Under the pieces are notes generated by a model. That model saw nothing but the letters and a program-made list of their open reading frames with translations, had not been told where the DNA came from and did not search any database. 64,000 nucleotides of DNA from Treponema medium (GTDB lineage: Bacteria > Spirochaetota > Spirochaetia > Treponematales > Treponemataceae), in assembly GCF_017161265.1 (NCBI RefSeq), contig NZ_CP031393.1, positions 682,001 to 746,000 of the forward strand. The letters run 5' to 3'. Shown one piece after another: positions 48,259-56,843 of this stretch. Each line of letters begins with the position of its first letter. The first letter of the stretch is position 1. A program made the translations under genes and the position numbers.

Positions 48259-50061
48259 CTATTTTGTAAGAACCGCACGGATACGTCTAACCCCCGCCGA
48301 TGACGATTGTTCCTTCTGGATTACAAACCGGCCAAGTACTCCTGTGTGTTCTACGTGCGGGCCGCCGCAGACTTCTTTTGAAAAGTTTCCGATGGAGTAT
48401 ACTTTGACGGTATCCTCGTACTTTTCACCGAAAAGCGCCATCGAACCGGCACGCTTTGCTTCTTCAAGCGACATTATTTCCATAGTAACCGGTAAATCAG
48501 CTTGGATCTGCTCGTTGACGATGCGCTCAACTTCGGCTTTTTCTTCGGAAGTCATCGGCTGCGGATGAGAAAAGTCGAAGCGGAGCCGTTCTGCCGTAAT
48601 ATTAGACCCTTTCTGTTCAACATGATCGCCGAGTACCATTCGCAGCGCCTTATGCAAAAGATGCGTTGCCGTATGGTATGCAGTGGTTTGCTCGGAATGA
48701 TCAGCTAAACCGCCCTTAAAAATTTGTTCACTGCCCGCACGGGATAGTTCTTGATGCTTCTTAAAGGCCTCTTCAAATTCCGCTTTGTCAACGGTTAAAC
48801 CCGATTCCCGCGCAAGCTCTTCGGTAAGCTCAATGGGGAAGCCGTAGGTATCGTAGAGTTTAAAGGCAAGCCTGCCCGGGATAATCTTTTTAGCATTCTT
48901 TAACAGGTTCGGCTTCATTTTTTCATATTCAGCTTCACCTTTTTTGAGGGTTTCGAGGAAACGCTTTTCTTCCGCCTCAAGCTCGGCGCAGATGGATGCT
49001 TCTTTTTCTTTTAATTCGGGATATGCGTCCTTGTACTGCTCAATGAACACCTTTGCCGGAATTGCGAGGAAAGTTCCCTCAATGCCGAGTTTCCGGCCGT
49101 GGCGGACAGCCCGTCTGATAATGCGGCGGAGGACATACCCTGCCCCGACGTTGGACGGCAGCACCGCTTTCGGGTCTCCCAAGATAACGGTAGCGGCACG
49201 GATATGATCGCATATAATACGAACGGATACATCTTTTTCAGCATCGCTGCCGTACTGATAGCCGGTAATCTTTTCGATTGCGGCAATCAGCGGGGTAAAA
49301 ATCTCCGTTTCGTAGACGGATTTTTTTCCCTGCAGCATCGCAACGGTACGCTCAATCCCCATGCCGGTATCGACGCAGTGCCGCTCCAAGGTATGATACG
49401 AACCGTCTTGTTCCTTGCGGTACTGCATAAATACGTCGTTCCATATTTCGACGTATTTACCGCAGCTACAACCCGGACGACATTCGGCGCCGCACGCGGG
49501 TTTTCCCGTGTCGATGAACATTTCGGTGTCGGGACCGCAAGGACCTGTTTCTCCTGCTGGTCCCCACCAGTTATCCTCGCGGGGTAAAAAGTGAATTCGT
49601 TCTTTCGGGATACCGTGCTTTTCCCAAATCTCCGCCGATTCGGTGTCGCGCGGCACTTTGTCATCTCCTGCAAAGACCGTTACCGAAAGGAGATCGATCG
49701 GGATATTAAGGTACTGCGGACTGGTTAAAAATTCAAAACTGAATCCGATTGCTTCTTTCTTAAAATAGTCGCCGAGCGACCAGTTCCCCAGCATCTCAAA
49801 AAAGGTAAGGTGAGAAGCATCTCCTACCGCATCGATATCTCCGGTACGGATACACTTTTGATAGTCTGTTAAACGGGTTCCGGCAGGATGCGGTTCGCCC
49901 ATCAAATAGGGAACAAGCGGGTGCATACCTGCGGTGGTGAACAATACGGTGGGATCATTTTCGGGAATTACCGACTTACCGGAAATTTCCACATGATTTT
50001 TGCTTTTAAAAAATGCAATATACTTGGAACGAAGTTCGTCTGCTGTAATGTGTTTATTCAT
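48259..50061 (-). CDS. alaS: Alanine--tRNA ligase, short spirochaetal form
   Basis: Charges tRNA-Ala. It has 600 residues against about 870 in most bacteria. The catalytic core (motif around LFTTAGMHPLVPYLMGEPHP, FFEMLGNWSLGDYF) and the editing domain with HTATHLLH and CGGPHVEHTG are present. The C-terminal oligomerisation/C-Ala domains are absent; similarly short AlaRS is known in Borrelia. The stop is clean and the neighbour spacing normal, so this is not a truncation. The ATG lies 8 bases after the -10, so the message is probably leaderless. Confidence 0.96.
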   Translation of the reverse strand: MNKHITADELRSKYIAFFKSKNHVEISGKSVIPENDPTVLFTTAGMHPLVPYLMGEPHPAGTRLTDYQKCIRTGDIDAVGDASHLTFFEMLGNWSLGDYFKKEAIGFSFEFLTSPQYLNIPIDLLSVTVFAGDDKVPRDTESAEIWEKHGIPKERIHFLPREDNWWGPAGETGPCGPDTEMFIDTGKPACGAECRPGCSCGKYVEIWNDVFMQYRKEQDGSYHTLERHCVDTGMGIERTVAMLQGKKSVYETEIFTPLIAAIEKITGYQYGSDAEKDVSVRIICDHIRAATVILGDPKAVLPSNVGAGYVLRRIIRRAVRHGRKLGIEGTFLAIPAKVFIEQYKDAYPELKEKEASICAELEAEEKRFLETLKKGEAEYEKMKPNLLKNAKKIIPGRLAFKLYDTYGFPIELTEELARESGLTVDKAEFEEAFKKHQELSRAGSEQIFKGGLADHSEQTTAYHTATHLLHKALRMVLGDHVEQKGSNITAERLRFDFSHPQPMTSEEKAEVERIVNEQIQADLPVTMEIMSLEEAKRAGSMALFGEKYEDTVKVYSIGNFSKEVCGGPHVEHTGVLGRFVIQKEQSSSAGVRRIRAVLTK

Positions 50062-50069
50062 ATCTTATC

Positions 50070-50098
50070 ATAGTAAGAAAAGCTATTAAGCCTGTCAA
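50070..50098 (-). promoter_or_regulatory. alaS promoter implying a leaderless message
   Basis: Minus strand: TTGACA (50093-50098), 17 bases, TACTAT (50070-50075). Predicted transcription start is at about 50063, two bases from the ATG at 50061. No Shine-Dalgarno sequence is present between. Confidence 0.75.
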
Positions 50099-50102
50099 CT
50101 GT

Positions 50103-50227
50103 GCTTTTGAAAATAGGTGGCACATCTGCGTTGTCGCTTAACAAAAAACAGTCCTCGACGTACAACAAGTACGCCTGCGGGTGTTTTTTGTACGCTCCTA
50201 GCATCTGTACCGCCTATTTTCAAAAGC
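50103..50227. repeat. Large nested palindrome between tatD and alaS
   Basis: Outer arms GCTTTTGAAAATAGG (50103-50117) and CCTATTTTCAAAAGC (ending 50226); inner ACAAAAAACA with TGTTTTTTGT and a CGTAC/GTACG tip. It spans about 125 bases between the tatD 3' end and the alaS promoter. A tatD terminator or a palindromic repeat. Confidence 0.65.
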
Positions 50228-50232
50228 GGTGG

Positions 50233-51108
50233 CTATGCAGAACGGACACGGATGTCCGGGGTTTTACACAGCAGCGAAAAGAGGCGGTGGCAGTTCCGGT
50301 ACACGATTTCGCATAAGTGCTCTACCGTACACTGCCGGTACTCACTTGCAGCCTGATAGGTATACGGAATATTCAACGGGGTGTTTACCTCCCGTCTAAC
50401 CGGTTGAGGGGCGAGATACGGGGCATCCGTCTCCAATAGTAGTTTATCGTCAGGCACCATGCGTACCAGTTCCGCTATTGAGGAAGCGGTTTCGGCGTTG
50501 TCAGTGTATGTGATGGTACCCGGAAATGAAAGATACCAGCCCCGTTCTAAAAAAGCTTCGGCTTCCTTTTTCCCGTACGAGAAACAATGAATAACGCCTC
50601 GGTGCCAGCCTACTTCATCGATACAGCGGAGCGTTGCTTCAAAACCGTCGCGTGAATGAATAATCACAGCCAATCCGTACCGTTTGGCAAGGGCAAGCTG
50701 TTCTTTAAAAAGCGTTTCTTCACCGGCGAGATCACCGGTTCCCGTACCGGTTGCTCCGGCATGGTTCCAATACCGGTCTATACCACATTCTCCGACCGCC
50801 GTATACAGCTGCCCGCTTTTGAGGATCGCTTGAATATCGGCACTGAGCTTTTGCAACGCCTCTGCCGGATGTTCAATAGCGGCACGTCCTGGCCACAATC
50901 CTGCAGAAAAATGGATAAAATCGGGTATAGAGCCATCTTTGCCGCAAGCTTCCGCAACGGTGTTATACCGTGGTGTAAAATCTCCGGCATCGGTTCCGAT
51001 ATCCATTATAAAAGGATACCCTTCCTCCTGCATCGCTTTCAGTATCAGCGGAAAGTGTGCTGTTTTTTGAGAAATATGATGTAAATGACAATGAGAGTCC
51101 GTAAACAA
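50233..51108 (-). CDS. tatD: TatD-family metal-dependent hydrolase
   Basis: Predicted metal-dependent DNase/phosphoesterase of the TatD family, 291 residues. The metal-binding SHCHLH motif lies at residues 5-10, so translation must start at the TTG 51108; no ATG is available before it. Further ligands: VGECGIDRYW (Glu), VIHSRDGFEATL (His), GVIHCFSYG (His) and LLLETDAPYLAPQPVR (Asp). GAGGCGG lies upstream at suitable spacing. It is divergent from tRNA-Leu, whose promoter overlaps its ribosome site. Confidence 0.92.
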   Translation of the reverse strand: MFTDSHCHLHHISQKTAHFPLILKAMQEEGYPFIMDIGTDAGDFTPRYNTVAEACGKDGSIPDFIHFSAGLWPGRAAIEHPAEALQKLSADIQAILKSGQLYTAVGECGIDRYWNHAGATGTGTGDLAGEETLFKEQLALAKRYGLAVIIHSRDGFEATLRCIDEVGWHRGVIHCFSYGKKEAEAFLERGWYLSFPGTITYTDNAETASSIAELVRMVPDDKLLLETDAPYLAPQPVRREVNTPLNIPYTYQAASEYRQCTVEHLCEIVYRNCHRLFSLLCKTPDIRVRSA

Positions 51109-51110
51109 TC

Positions 51111-51139
51111 TTGACCGCCTCTATAATTTCCGGTATAGT
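51111..51139 (+). promoter_or_regulatory. tRNA-Leu promoter
   Basis: TTGACC (51111-51116), 17 bases, TATAGT (51134-51139): near-consensus sigma-70 type. Transcription would start near 51146, 5 bases before the tRNA. The -35 overlaps the tatD start region on the other strand. Confidence 0.8.
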
Positions 51140-51150
51140 ATATCATCTTT

Positions 51151-51236
51151 GCCGGAGTGGTGGAATTGGTAGACACCAGGGACTTAAAATCCCTTGACTG
51201 GTAACGGTCGTACGAGTTCAAGTCTCGTCTCCGGCA
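51151..51236 (+). tRNA. tRNA-Leu (anticodon UAA)
   Basis: 86-base class II tRNA. Acceptor GCCGGAG pairs with CTCCGGC, discriminator A. The anticodon arm GGGACTTAAAATCCC carries TAA; a variable arm follows (GACTGGTAACGGTC), and the T arm is ACGAGTTCAAGTCTCGT. CCA is not encoded. Confidence 0.97.
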
Positions 51237-51418
51237 GGTTCTTTCATCTTATGCCTTATCTATGCACAATGTTTCTATAATAATATCCCGTATCATAAAG
51301 CTTCAGAATCAATAGATAGTATTCCCCATCGATTCCTTAAAAACATCTTCCCCCCTTTTGTACTTAATTTTTTTTCTTGTTTTCCGATATTGTCTGTATG
51401 AAGCTATGGGAGGATCTT

Positions 51419-52357
51419 ATGAGAAAATACCATGTACTGTCAGCTCTGGTGGGGGCATTGTTGTTATTGCCCCTTGGAGCGGAAGAATTACTCACAGCAG
51501 AAACTTATGCATCTTATTACGGAGAAGCTTTTAACGGCCGACCGACGTCAAGCGGCGAAATTTTCGATATGAATGCCTATACGGCAGCCCATAAAACACT
51601 GCCGTTCGGAACTTTTCTTGAAGTAACCAATCTTGAAAACGGGAAAAAAGTGGTGGTACGCGTAAACGACCGCGGCCCATTCGTCCCAAACCGTGAGATA
51701 GATTTATCAAAAGCCGCAGCTAAATCCTTGGGGATGATTAGCCGCGGTATTACACGAGTTTCGATTAAAAGAGTTGATTCACTTGATCATGCAGCACTCG
51801 TTGCAACAACTGACATTTACAGCGACACACTGGCGAAGCCTGCACAAAAAGAAATACCGTTCGCATCCGGTACACAACCTGAAGTAGTGCCTGTTCAGAA
51901 GGATGCAGTGTCCGATATACCGGCTAAAGGTTCCGACGCAGCAGCAGAAGCGCAACCGGCGCCGTCTCAAGTAACACCAGCTCAAGCATCACAGTCTAAC
52001 ACAACACAAAGACAACCGGCATCTGTAGATCAACAAACAGCAAAGCCTGAAACGGTCAAAGGTGTTGCAAACCGTTCAGTTTCTGCACAACCGGAACAAA
52101 CTCCAGCGCCGGTTTATTTACCGGGAACTTCCGGTGTGTTGTGGCGAATTCAGCTGGGTGCTTTTACGCGGGAAGAAAATGCACTGCGGCTTGTTGTCCA
52201 GCTGAGAAAAGCAGGGTTCGACCCTGCGTATGAGCGTACTGAAAAATCGGTACGGGTTGTCCTTCCGGGTATACAACCAGACGATCTTGAAAAAGTAAAA
52301 GAAGCACTGGCAAATCATTCCTTCACCGATTACGTAATCAGACAGGAAAGCTGGTAA
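51419..52357 (+). CDS. rlpA: RlpA-like septal ring lytic transglycosylase with SPOR domain
   Basis: RlpA proteins cut denuded glycan strands at the septum. It has 312 residues from ATG 51419 (GGGAGG upstream): signal peptide (LSALVGALLLLPLGAE), a double-psi beta-barrel at about 25-120 with ASYYGEAFNGRPTSSGE and the catalytic VRVNDRGPF, a Pro/Gln/Thr-rich linker, and a C-terminal SPOR domain (WRIQLGAFTREENALRLVVQ) that binds denuded peptidoglycan. Works in the same process as FtsK and the lytic transglycosylase. Confidence 0.92.
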   Translation: MRKYHVLSALVGALLLLPLGAEELLTAETYASYYGEAFNGRPTSSGEIFDMNAYTAAHKTLPFGTFLEVTNLENGKKVVVRVNDRGPFVPNREIDLSKAAAKSLGMISRGITRVSIKRVDSLDHAALVATTDIYSDTLAKPAQKEIPFASGTQPEVVPVQKDAVSDIPAKGSDAAAEAQPAPSQVTPAQASQSNTTQRQPASVDQQTAKPETVKGVANRSVSAQPEQTPAPVYLPGTSGVLWRIQLGAFTREENALRLVVQLRKAGFDPAYERTEKSVRVVLPGIQPDDLEKVKEALANHSFTDYVIRQESW

Positions 52358-52391
52358 GCCAATTTTTTTATCAAAGTAAACGTATCAGACA

Positions 52392-52432
52392 AATCGACAA
52401 CTCCGAGACGCAAGGTGCCGGAGTTGTCGATT
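52392..52432 (+). terminator. Hairpin after rlpA
   Basis: AATCGACAACTCCG (52392-52405) pairs perfectly with CGGAGTTGTCGATT (52419-52432). The T-run is weak (TTGTTAT), so it may be a terminator or a palindromic repeat; GTAAACGTATCAGAC just before it resembles part of family A. The next 140 bases hold nothing recognised. Confidence 0.55.
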
Positions 52433-52571
52433 GTTATATGCTATAGCGATCGTGTCCCCGACAGCGATGTGCTCCGTAACCAGTCATTATTGCTTTAAAC
52501 TTTCCCTGCCAGCAAAATTCATATTACTAAAAGTTTTCTTTTCATCTTTCGTATCTCAAGTATTGGACTTG

Positions 52572-53708
52572 CTACTTTATTTCGTATCCTGTCCCAATTT
52601 CTTCTTTCCATGTCCACCCTCTCTCATTGTAGTTATTCCATTCCCACTCTTTCAATGTTGCATATTTTTCAAACTTCTTTGCATCAATAATACAATACTT
52701 TTTTTTAAATCTTTCACCCCAAAAATCCCATGGTTGTATGTAATAATTTACCGATGTTTCAACAACTCGAATCGTTTTCTTATTAGGGTTCGTTCCATCT
52801 TCATAGCCAATAAATAAATGATTTAATCCACCAGTTGCTTGATTATTGTGCCAAACAAAAACAGACAGTGGCATTATCTCATGAAAGCGCACTGCTTGGT
52901 CAATACAGTTTATTTTTCCATCTCCATTTACATCACGAAGTGTTGCATGAGCACGTTTTAAGGCTTCTTCTACTGTTGGCTGCTTAAAAGGTTTTGAGTG
53001 ATAATAAATATAATTCTCATACCTTTTTTGTTCTGCCGGTTGGGCTTTCTTACTTTGCGGAGCTGCTTTTTTTTCGTTTATATTGCCATAGCTTTCCACT
53101 CTTTCCGCCCATTTCTTGTATGCCGGATAAAAGTCTTGCTTTTCAAGCCATTCTTGCTGCTTTTTCTGCTGATATTCTGCTCTTATAGCATCCATCTTTA
53201 CATCTATTGGTCTTTCTACTTTGACGCTTTCAGTTTTCTTTGTTGTAAGCTTTTCTACTGTAGAAGTGTAGCAATTTTTAACTGACACACATGCCCAAAT
53301 ACAGACTGCTATAAGAATAAGTGAACCCCACGGAATTTTAGAAGCTTCTTTGTCCTTGTATTCATAATAAGCATTTGCTTTTGCCAGTGCATACGCCTTA
53401 TCATCCGGTGAAACATTATAATTATGCACATTGTACACACAGCCTGCACAATTTCTATCACACAAACCTTCTCTTTGCCGGTGCATACAAAGCTGTGCAA
53501 TATTCTCTAAATCAATATTCTGTTTTTTAGTAGACCTTTTACGGGGCGATTTTCCTCTCGACTGTGCATTGTGTTCAGTATTTTTCGCTGCGGACTGTGT
53601 AGAATGCGAGCCGGATAGATCGCTGTCGCAATACCTACACTTAATAGCTCTCTTTTTTATTTGTTCGCCGCAGTAAGGACATGTTTTATATTCATCGCTC
53701 TGTTCCAT
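52572..53708 (-). CDS. Membrane protein with N-terminal zinc ribbon and a GDGK-type calcium-loop-like motif
   Basis: It has 378 residues. The N-terminal zinc ribbon CPYCGEQIKKRAIKCRYC (residues 10-27) is nearly identical to the C-terminal one in the gene at 53990. A Cys-rich cluster lies at about 75-95 (MHRQREGLCDRNCAGCVYN), one membrane helix at about 128-145, a charged coiled stretch, and a C-terminal domain with RDVNGDGKINCIDQAV, an EF-hand/dockerin-like loop, and NNQATGGLNHLFIGYED, which may be a papain-like or transglutaminase-like His motif. No family recognised. Confidence 0.65.
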   Translation of the reverse strand: MEQSDEYKTCPYCGEQIKKRAIKCRYCDSDLSGSHSTQSAAKNTEHNAQSRGKSPRKRSTKKQNIDLENIAQLCMHRQREGLCDRNCAGCVYNVHNYNVSPDDKAYALAKANAYYEYKDKEASKIPWGSLILIAVCIWACVSVKNCYTSTVEKLTTKKTESVKVERPIDVKMDAIRAEYQQKKQQEWLEKQDFYPAYKKWAERVESYGNINEKKAAPQSKKAQPAEQKRYENYIYYHSKPFKQPTVEEALKRAHATLRDVNGDGKINCIDQAVRFHEIMPLSVFVWHNNQATGGLNHLFIGYEDGTNPNKKTIRVVETSVNYYIQPWDFWGERFKKKYCIIDAKKFEKYATLKEWEWNNYNERGWTWKEEIGTGYEIK

Positions 53709-53976
53709 CGTTTTATCTCCTTCGGTATAAACCGTATCAAATAGAGGTTATCAAATCCGCATCCTACCGAAACGACAGGGAAATCTTCAATGCTATCGGG
53801 GATGACAATATCGCCGCCTTTTCCGACGTACTTTAAAATAACTACTCCCGTACCGTCTCCGTTTAAGTCGTACTCAAAATCCGAAGCGGGAGAAACGTTT
53901 TGCTCAGCGGTATCCCACCGATACTGCTGAGCAAAACAATGGATAGTACCGCCATAGAAAAAAGTTTTTTATTCAT
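53709..53976 (-). pseudogene. Frameshifted fragment of a leucine-rich repeat surface protein
   Basis: ATG 53976 begins a signal peptide (MNKKLFSMAVLSIVLLSS), but the frame soon stops. In another frame the sequence reads FAQQYRWDTAEQN, then SDFEYDLNGDGTGVVILKY and GGDIVIPDSIEDFPVVSVG, the typical opening of BspA/LRR_5-type treponemal proteins. It then runs into the next gene without any repeats. The gene is therefore frameshifted and truncated. Confidence 0.65.
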
Positions 53977-53989
53977 TTTTTATAGCTCC

Positions 53990-54659
53990 TTATACAGTAG
54001 GTAATGATTCCGGTAAATCGCTATTACAGTACCGGCATTTAACGGCGGTTTTTTTTATTTCTTCACCGCAGTATGGGCAGGTTTTGTATTCATCGCTCTG
54101 CTCTATCGTTTGATATTCTTCGTTATCAACTGTATCAAACGACATGTTCTCTATCAAATAATAAACGGTCGTTTTGTACTGCCTCCATTTTGCCAGATGC
54201 TCATTTACTACAACATACACATAATCAACGTTTTCAATGAGCGTCACGCTGACATCACAGCAGCGCTGTGCCATTAAAGCTTTTACGGAAGATGCCAAAC
54301 CGGTATTGGGTTGAGACACGTCTATATTATCAAAGTCGATAACATAACCAAGTCGCTCTACCCAGTGCGGAATAATGTGGTTACATATTTCGAAAGTATC
54401 GCCACCATGGTAAGTTTGGGTATCATAGAGCCAATAATGCAATCTACGCCCCAGGACAATCGCATAGCCGTCTTGTTCGCGGTACGAATCGGCAAAATTA
54501 TTTTGTAAACCATCTGCTTTTGAACCGTAAAACCATCTACCGTTCAGGTTCACTCTTTCCGTATACGACCAATCATACATCGGTGACATCTAATTCTCCC
54601 TGCGCATACACCGCGCCGGTAAAAGCAAGCAGACACATACATACGATAATCTTTTTCAT
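53990..54659 (-). CDS. Secreted-type protein with C-terminal zinc ribbon, signal peptide out of frame
   Basis: The frame from ATG 54589 (199 residues) ends in a zinc ribbon CPYCGEEIKKTAVKCRYC. Just upstream, ATG 54659 encodes a signal peptide (KKIIVCMCLLAFTGAVYAQG) that stops at 54573 in a different frame. A one-base change would join them, so this is probably one gene broken by a frameshift or a sequence error. However, GGGAG lies six bases before ATG 54589, so independent translation is possible. The central domain (about 150 residues, WFYGSKADGLQNN) is not recognised. Confidence 0.55.
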
Positions 54660-54695
54660 AATAATTTCTCTCTATATAGCAAAATTATTTGCCTC

Positions 54696-55976
54696 TTATC
54701 TTCGCTTATTTTGCAATTCACGAATTTTTTCATTTAACCCTTTTTGCCCGGGGATTCTGATTGTCGGACCGATTTTTACTGCAAAATTCATACTGGTGGG
54801 ATGGAACATTGATGCCCTCAGAAAGAATTCTGAAGCACTATTAACAGGCATTTCTGGAAACGTAATCAAAGTCCCAATACCCCATGTCCCCGTACCCGCA
54901 ATACTGATGCCGAAACTACGTGTAAAATAGTATTTAAGTTCTAAACTTACCGGCAGTATAAAAGAAAGAAAGGATGTTTTCTCAAAGATACTAACGGAAA
55001 ATCCAATACCACCCGCCGCAGTAAGATAAAAATCCTTTGCATTAAAGGTATACCCGGAAAGTATGTGTGCAGAAAGAACCGATGAAAAAGCGGTGTACGG
55101 TACGCCCCACTCTTTTGACCACGAAGACTTTAAAGATTCGCTCATCTGAGCGCCTATCGATAAACCACCGCCAACCGTGTAAGAGAAGCCGTTCGGAGCC
55201 CTGCCAAGCATATCGAAACCAAGGAGGAATTGATGAGATTTTCTTGTTTGATCGATTGTATATGAGGAATAATTGTACCCTATGGAAGGTGTGAGCAAGT
55301 GGACGCTGTTATTTGTTAATAAATCCGGCGCAGGATATTCTTTTTTCATTTCGTGATTGGGAAGGCGGCCGTTTTTAACAACATAATTAAAAAGCTCCAT
55401 ATTGGCAGGGCTAACAAAGCGTCCCTGTCTGCCCAGTTCGTTCCATTCATCAATATCCATAACTATATTATCAGGATGTGTATTGATTCGTTTTATAAAA
55501 AGCCCGTTTTTAGAAAGCTCCCAACCGTGCTGTGCGACAAAATACACAGTTCCTTCTCCGTTTTGCGGTTCAACATCAACGGCATGGCCGCGGACATTCA
55601 GCTGGTTATACGCATGGGTCAAGGTTGGATTGCCGACAAGCTTGCAATCAATATTATAATATTTACACAGCGCATAAAAAAGGAGTGCATAGTCCTGACA
55701 GTCAACAAATTTGTCATAGTTCATGTTATTGACCGTTGGAATGGTACGGAAATACTGCGCAGCTTGTGGATCATTTGTACCGGAAGGGTTATTGTACTCA
55801 AGCACTTCGGCAATATACGGTAGGATTTTATCCTCTATGATATTGTGCTCTTTTATTACTTTCGGACTATCAATAAGAAAAGCCCCGCGTCTATCCACCG
55901 TCATACAAGAAACTGCTAAAAAGCAATACATTGCTGCGAACGCAGACATCATTATCCTTGTTTTAAGTGTTTTCAT
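54696..55976 (-). CDS. Lipoprotein with transglutaminase-like domain and C-terminal predicted beta-barrel
   Basis: It has 426 residues from ATG 55976. A lipobox ends LAVSC (residue 24). Residues 30-185 resemble a transglutaminase/papain-like fold: Cys in VDCQDYALLFYALCKYYNID, His in LTHAYNQLNV, Asp in AVDVEPQNG. Residues 210-426 have alternating aromatic/glycine strands and end MNFAVKIGPTIRIPGQ, like the small barrel protein upstream (FNVKLGPSFRLGV). The combination of lipid anchor, possible peptidase and outer-membrane barrel is unusual. Activity is not proven. Confidence 0.65.
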   Translation of the reverse strand: MKTLKTRIMMSAFAAMYCFLAVSCMTVDRRGAFLIDSPKVIKEHNIIEDKILPYIAEVLEYNNPSGTNDPQAAQYFRTIPTVNNMNYDKFVDCQDYALLFYALCKYYNIDCKLVGNPTLTHAYNQLNVRGHAVDVEPQNGEGTVYFVAQHGWELSKNGLFIKRINTHPDNIVMDIDEWNELGRQGRFVSPANMELFNYVVKNGRLPNHEMKKEYPAPDLLTNNSVHLLTPSIGYNYSSYTIDQTRKSHQFLLGFDMLGRAPNGFSYTVGGGLSIGAQMSESLKSSWSKEWGVPYTAFSSVLSAHILSGYTFNAKDFYLTAAGGIGFSVSIFEKTSFLSFILPVSLELKYYFTRSFGISIAGTGTWGIGTLITFPEMPVNSASEFFLRASMFHPTSMNFAVKIGPTIRIPGQKGLNEKIRELQNKRR

Positions 55977-56035
55977 AACGTTCATCCTTATAGTTGTGTG
56001 CGCTCTATTTCCCAACCTTTCCATAATATAAAATC

Positions 56036-56062
56036 ACCCAAATCCCGGTACGAGATTTGGGT
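56036..56062 (-). terminator. Intrinsic terminator after the small barrel protein
   Basis: ACCCAAATC (56036-56044) pairs with GATTTGGGT (56054-56062); reading on the minus strand it is followed by GATTTTAT. It separates the barrel gene from the downstream lipoprotein gene. Confidence 0.7.
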
Positions 56063-56113
56063 TGATAAACGACGTTTGCAATAAGCAACCTCGACGCTCC
56101 AGCACCGCCAGAA

Positions 56114-56722
56114 TTATTTTTTAGCTGCTTGCCCTTTCACCCCGAGCCTAAATGAGGGACCGAGTTTTACATTAAAAATATTAGCTCTTCCGACCGGAGG
56201 GTTTGTTGAATAAAAAGAGGGTATTTCATTAAGTGAAATACCGATGCCTACCAGATTTGTAAAAAAATACTCGAATTTTAGGTTAAAAGCCAAACCTACT
56301 GTAATTGCTGTGGATACAGTCTTCGCCTCCGTAACTTCATAACCGAAGGTACCTACGGCAAGACCACCTGCCAAACGGAGGTATGCATTGTCTTTTGCAA
56401 ATTTAAAAGTATAGCCCGGCATTATTCGAGAATTCCATACTATACCCTTATTTACAGATATACTTACGGGAGCATTTCCCTCAACAGTATTTTTTACTTT
56501 TAAAAAACACTGAAAATCATTATCCATGCAGAGCGTAAAACCCGAATCCGTCAGGTACGAAAGATCTAAGCCGACTCCAAAGGGAAGCATAGACATAGAA
56601 GATTTTTCTCCGGTTGAACCCGAATAATAGCTGAGCCCCGCTCCCGGCATCAAAACAAGTTCCGCAAACGCATGTGCAGAAACCAACGCAAGACAGAAAA
56701 GCATAATAGCAATTTTCTTCAT
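56114..56722 (-). CDS. Small outer-membrane beta-barrel protein (DUF2715-like)
   Basis: It has 202 residues. Signal peptide KIAIMLFCLALVSAHAFA, then about eight alternating amphipathic strands rich in Gly/Tyr/Phe (LYLRLAGGLAVGTFGYEV-type). It resembles the treponeme-specific DUF2715 barrel family, and its end matches that of the neighbouring lipoprotein at 54696. It lacks a classic terminal phenylalanine. AGGAG lies upstream. Confidence 0.7.
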   Translation of the reverse strand: MKKIAIMLFCLALVSAHAFAELVLMPGAGLSYYSGSTGEKSSMSMLPFGVGLDLSYLTDSGFTLCMDNDFQCFLKVKNTVEGNAPVSISVNKGIVWNSRIMPGYTFKFAKDNAYLRLAGGLAVGTFGYEVTEAKTVSTAITVGLAFNLKFEYFFTNLVGIGISLNEIPSFYSTNPPVGRANIFNVKLGPSFRLGVKGQAAKK

Positions 56723-56769
56723 TTAAAAAAAACTCCTTTTTGGTATTAACCATACCGTAAAAAATTATA

Positions 56770-56800
56770 GACACCCTCTATTCCTATTTTAGAGGTTGTC
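56770..56800 (-). terminator. Terminator after the promoter-switched lipoprotein
   Basis: On the minus strand GACAACCTCTA pairs with TAGAGGGTGTC (one mismatch), followed by TATAATTTTTTAC. It lies between two minus-strand genes. Confidence 0.6.
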
Positions 56801-56843
56801 ATTGTAACTGCAAAAAATATGTTACGTTTCGACGTAAAATACC

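Noticed and set aside
48259-50061. alaS as a truncated pseudogene
   Set aside because: Short AlaRS without the C-terminal domains is known in spirochaetes and all catalytic and editing motifs are present.
52378-52432. Fourth copy of repeat family A after rlpA
   Set aside because: Only GTAAACGTATCAGAC matches; the rest of the element is a different hairpin, so homology is not secure.
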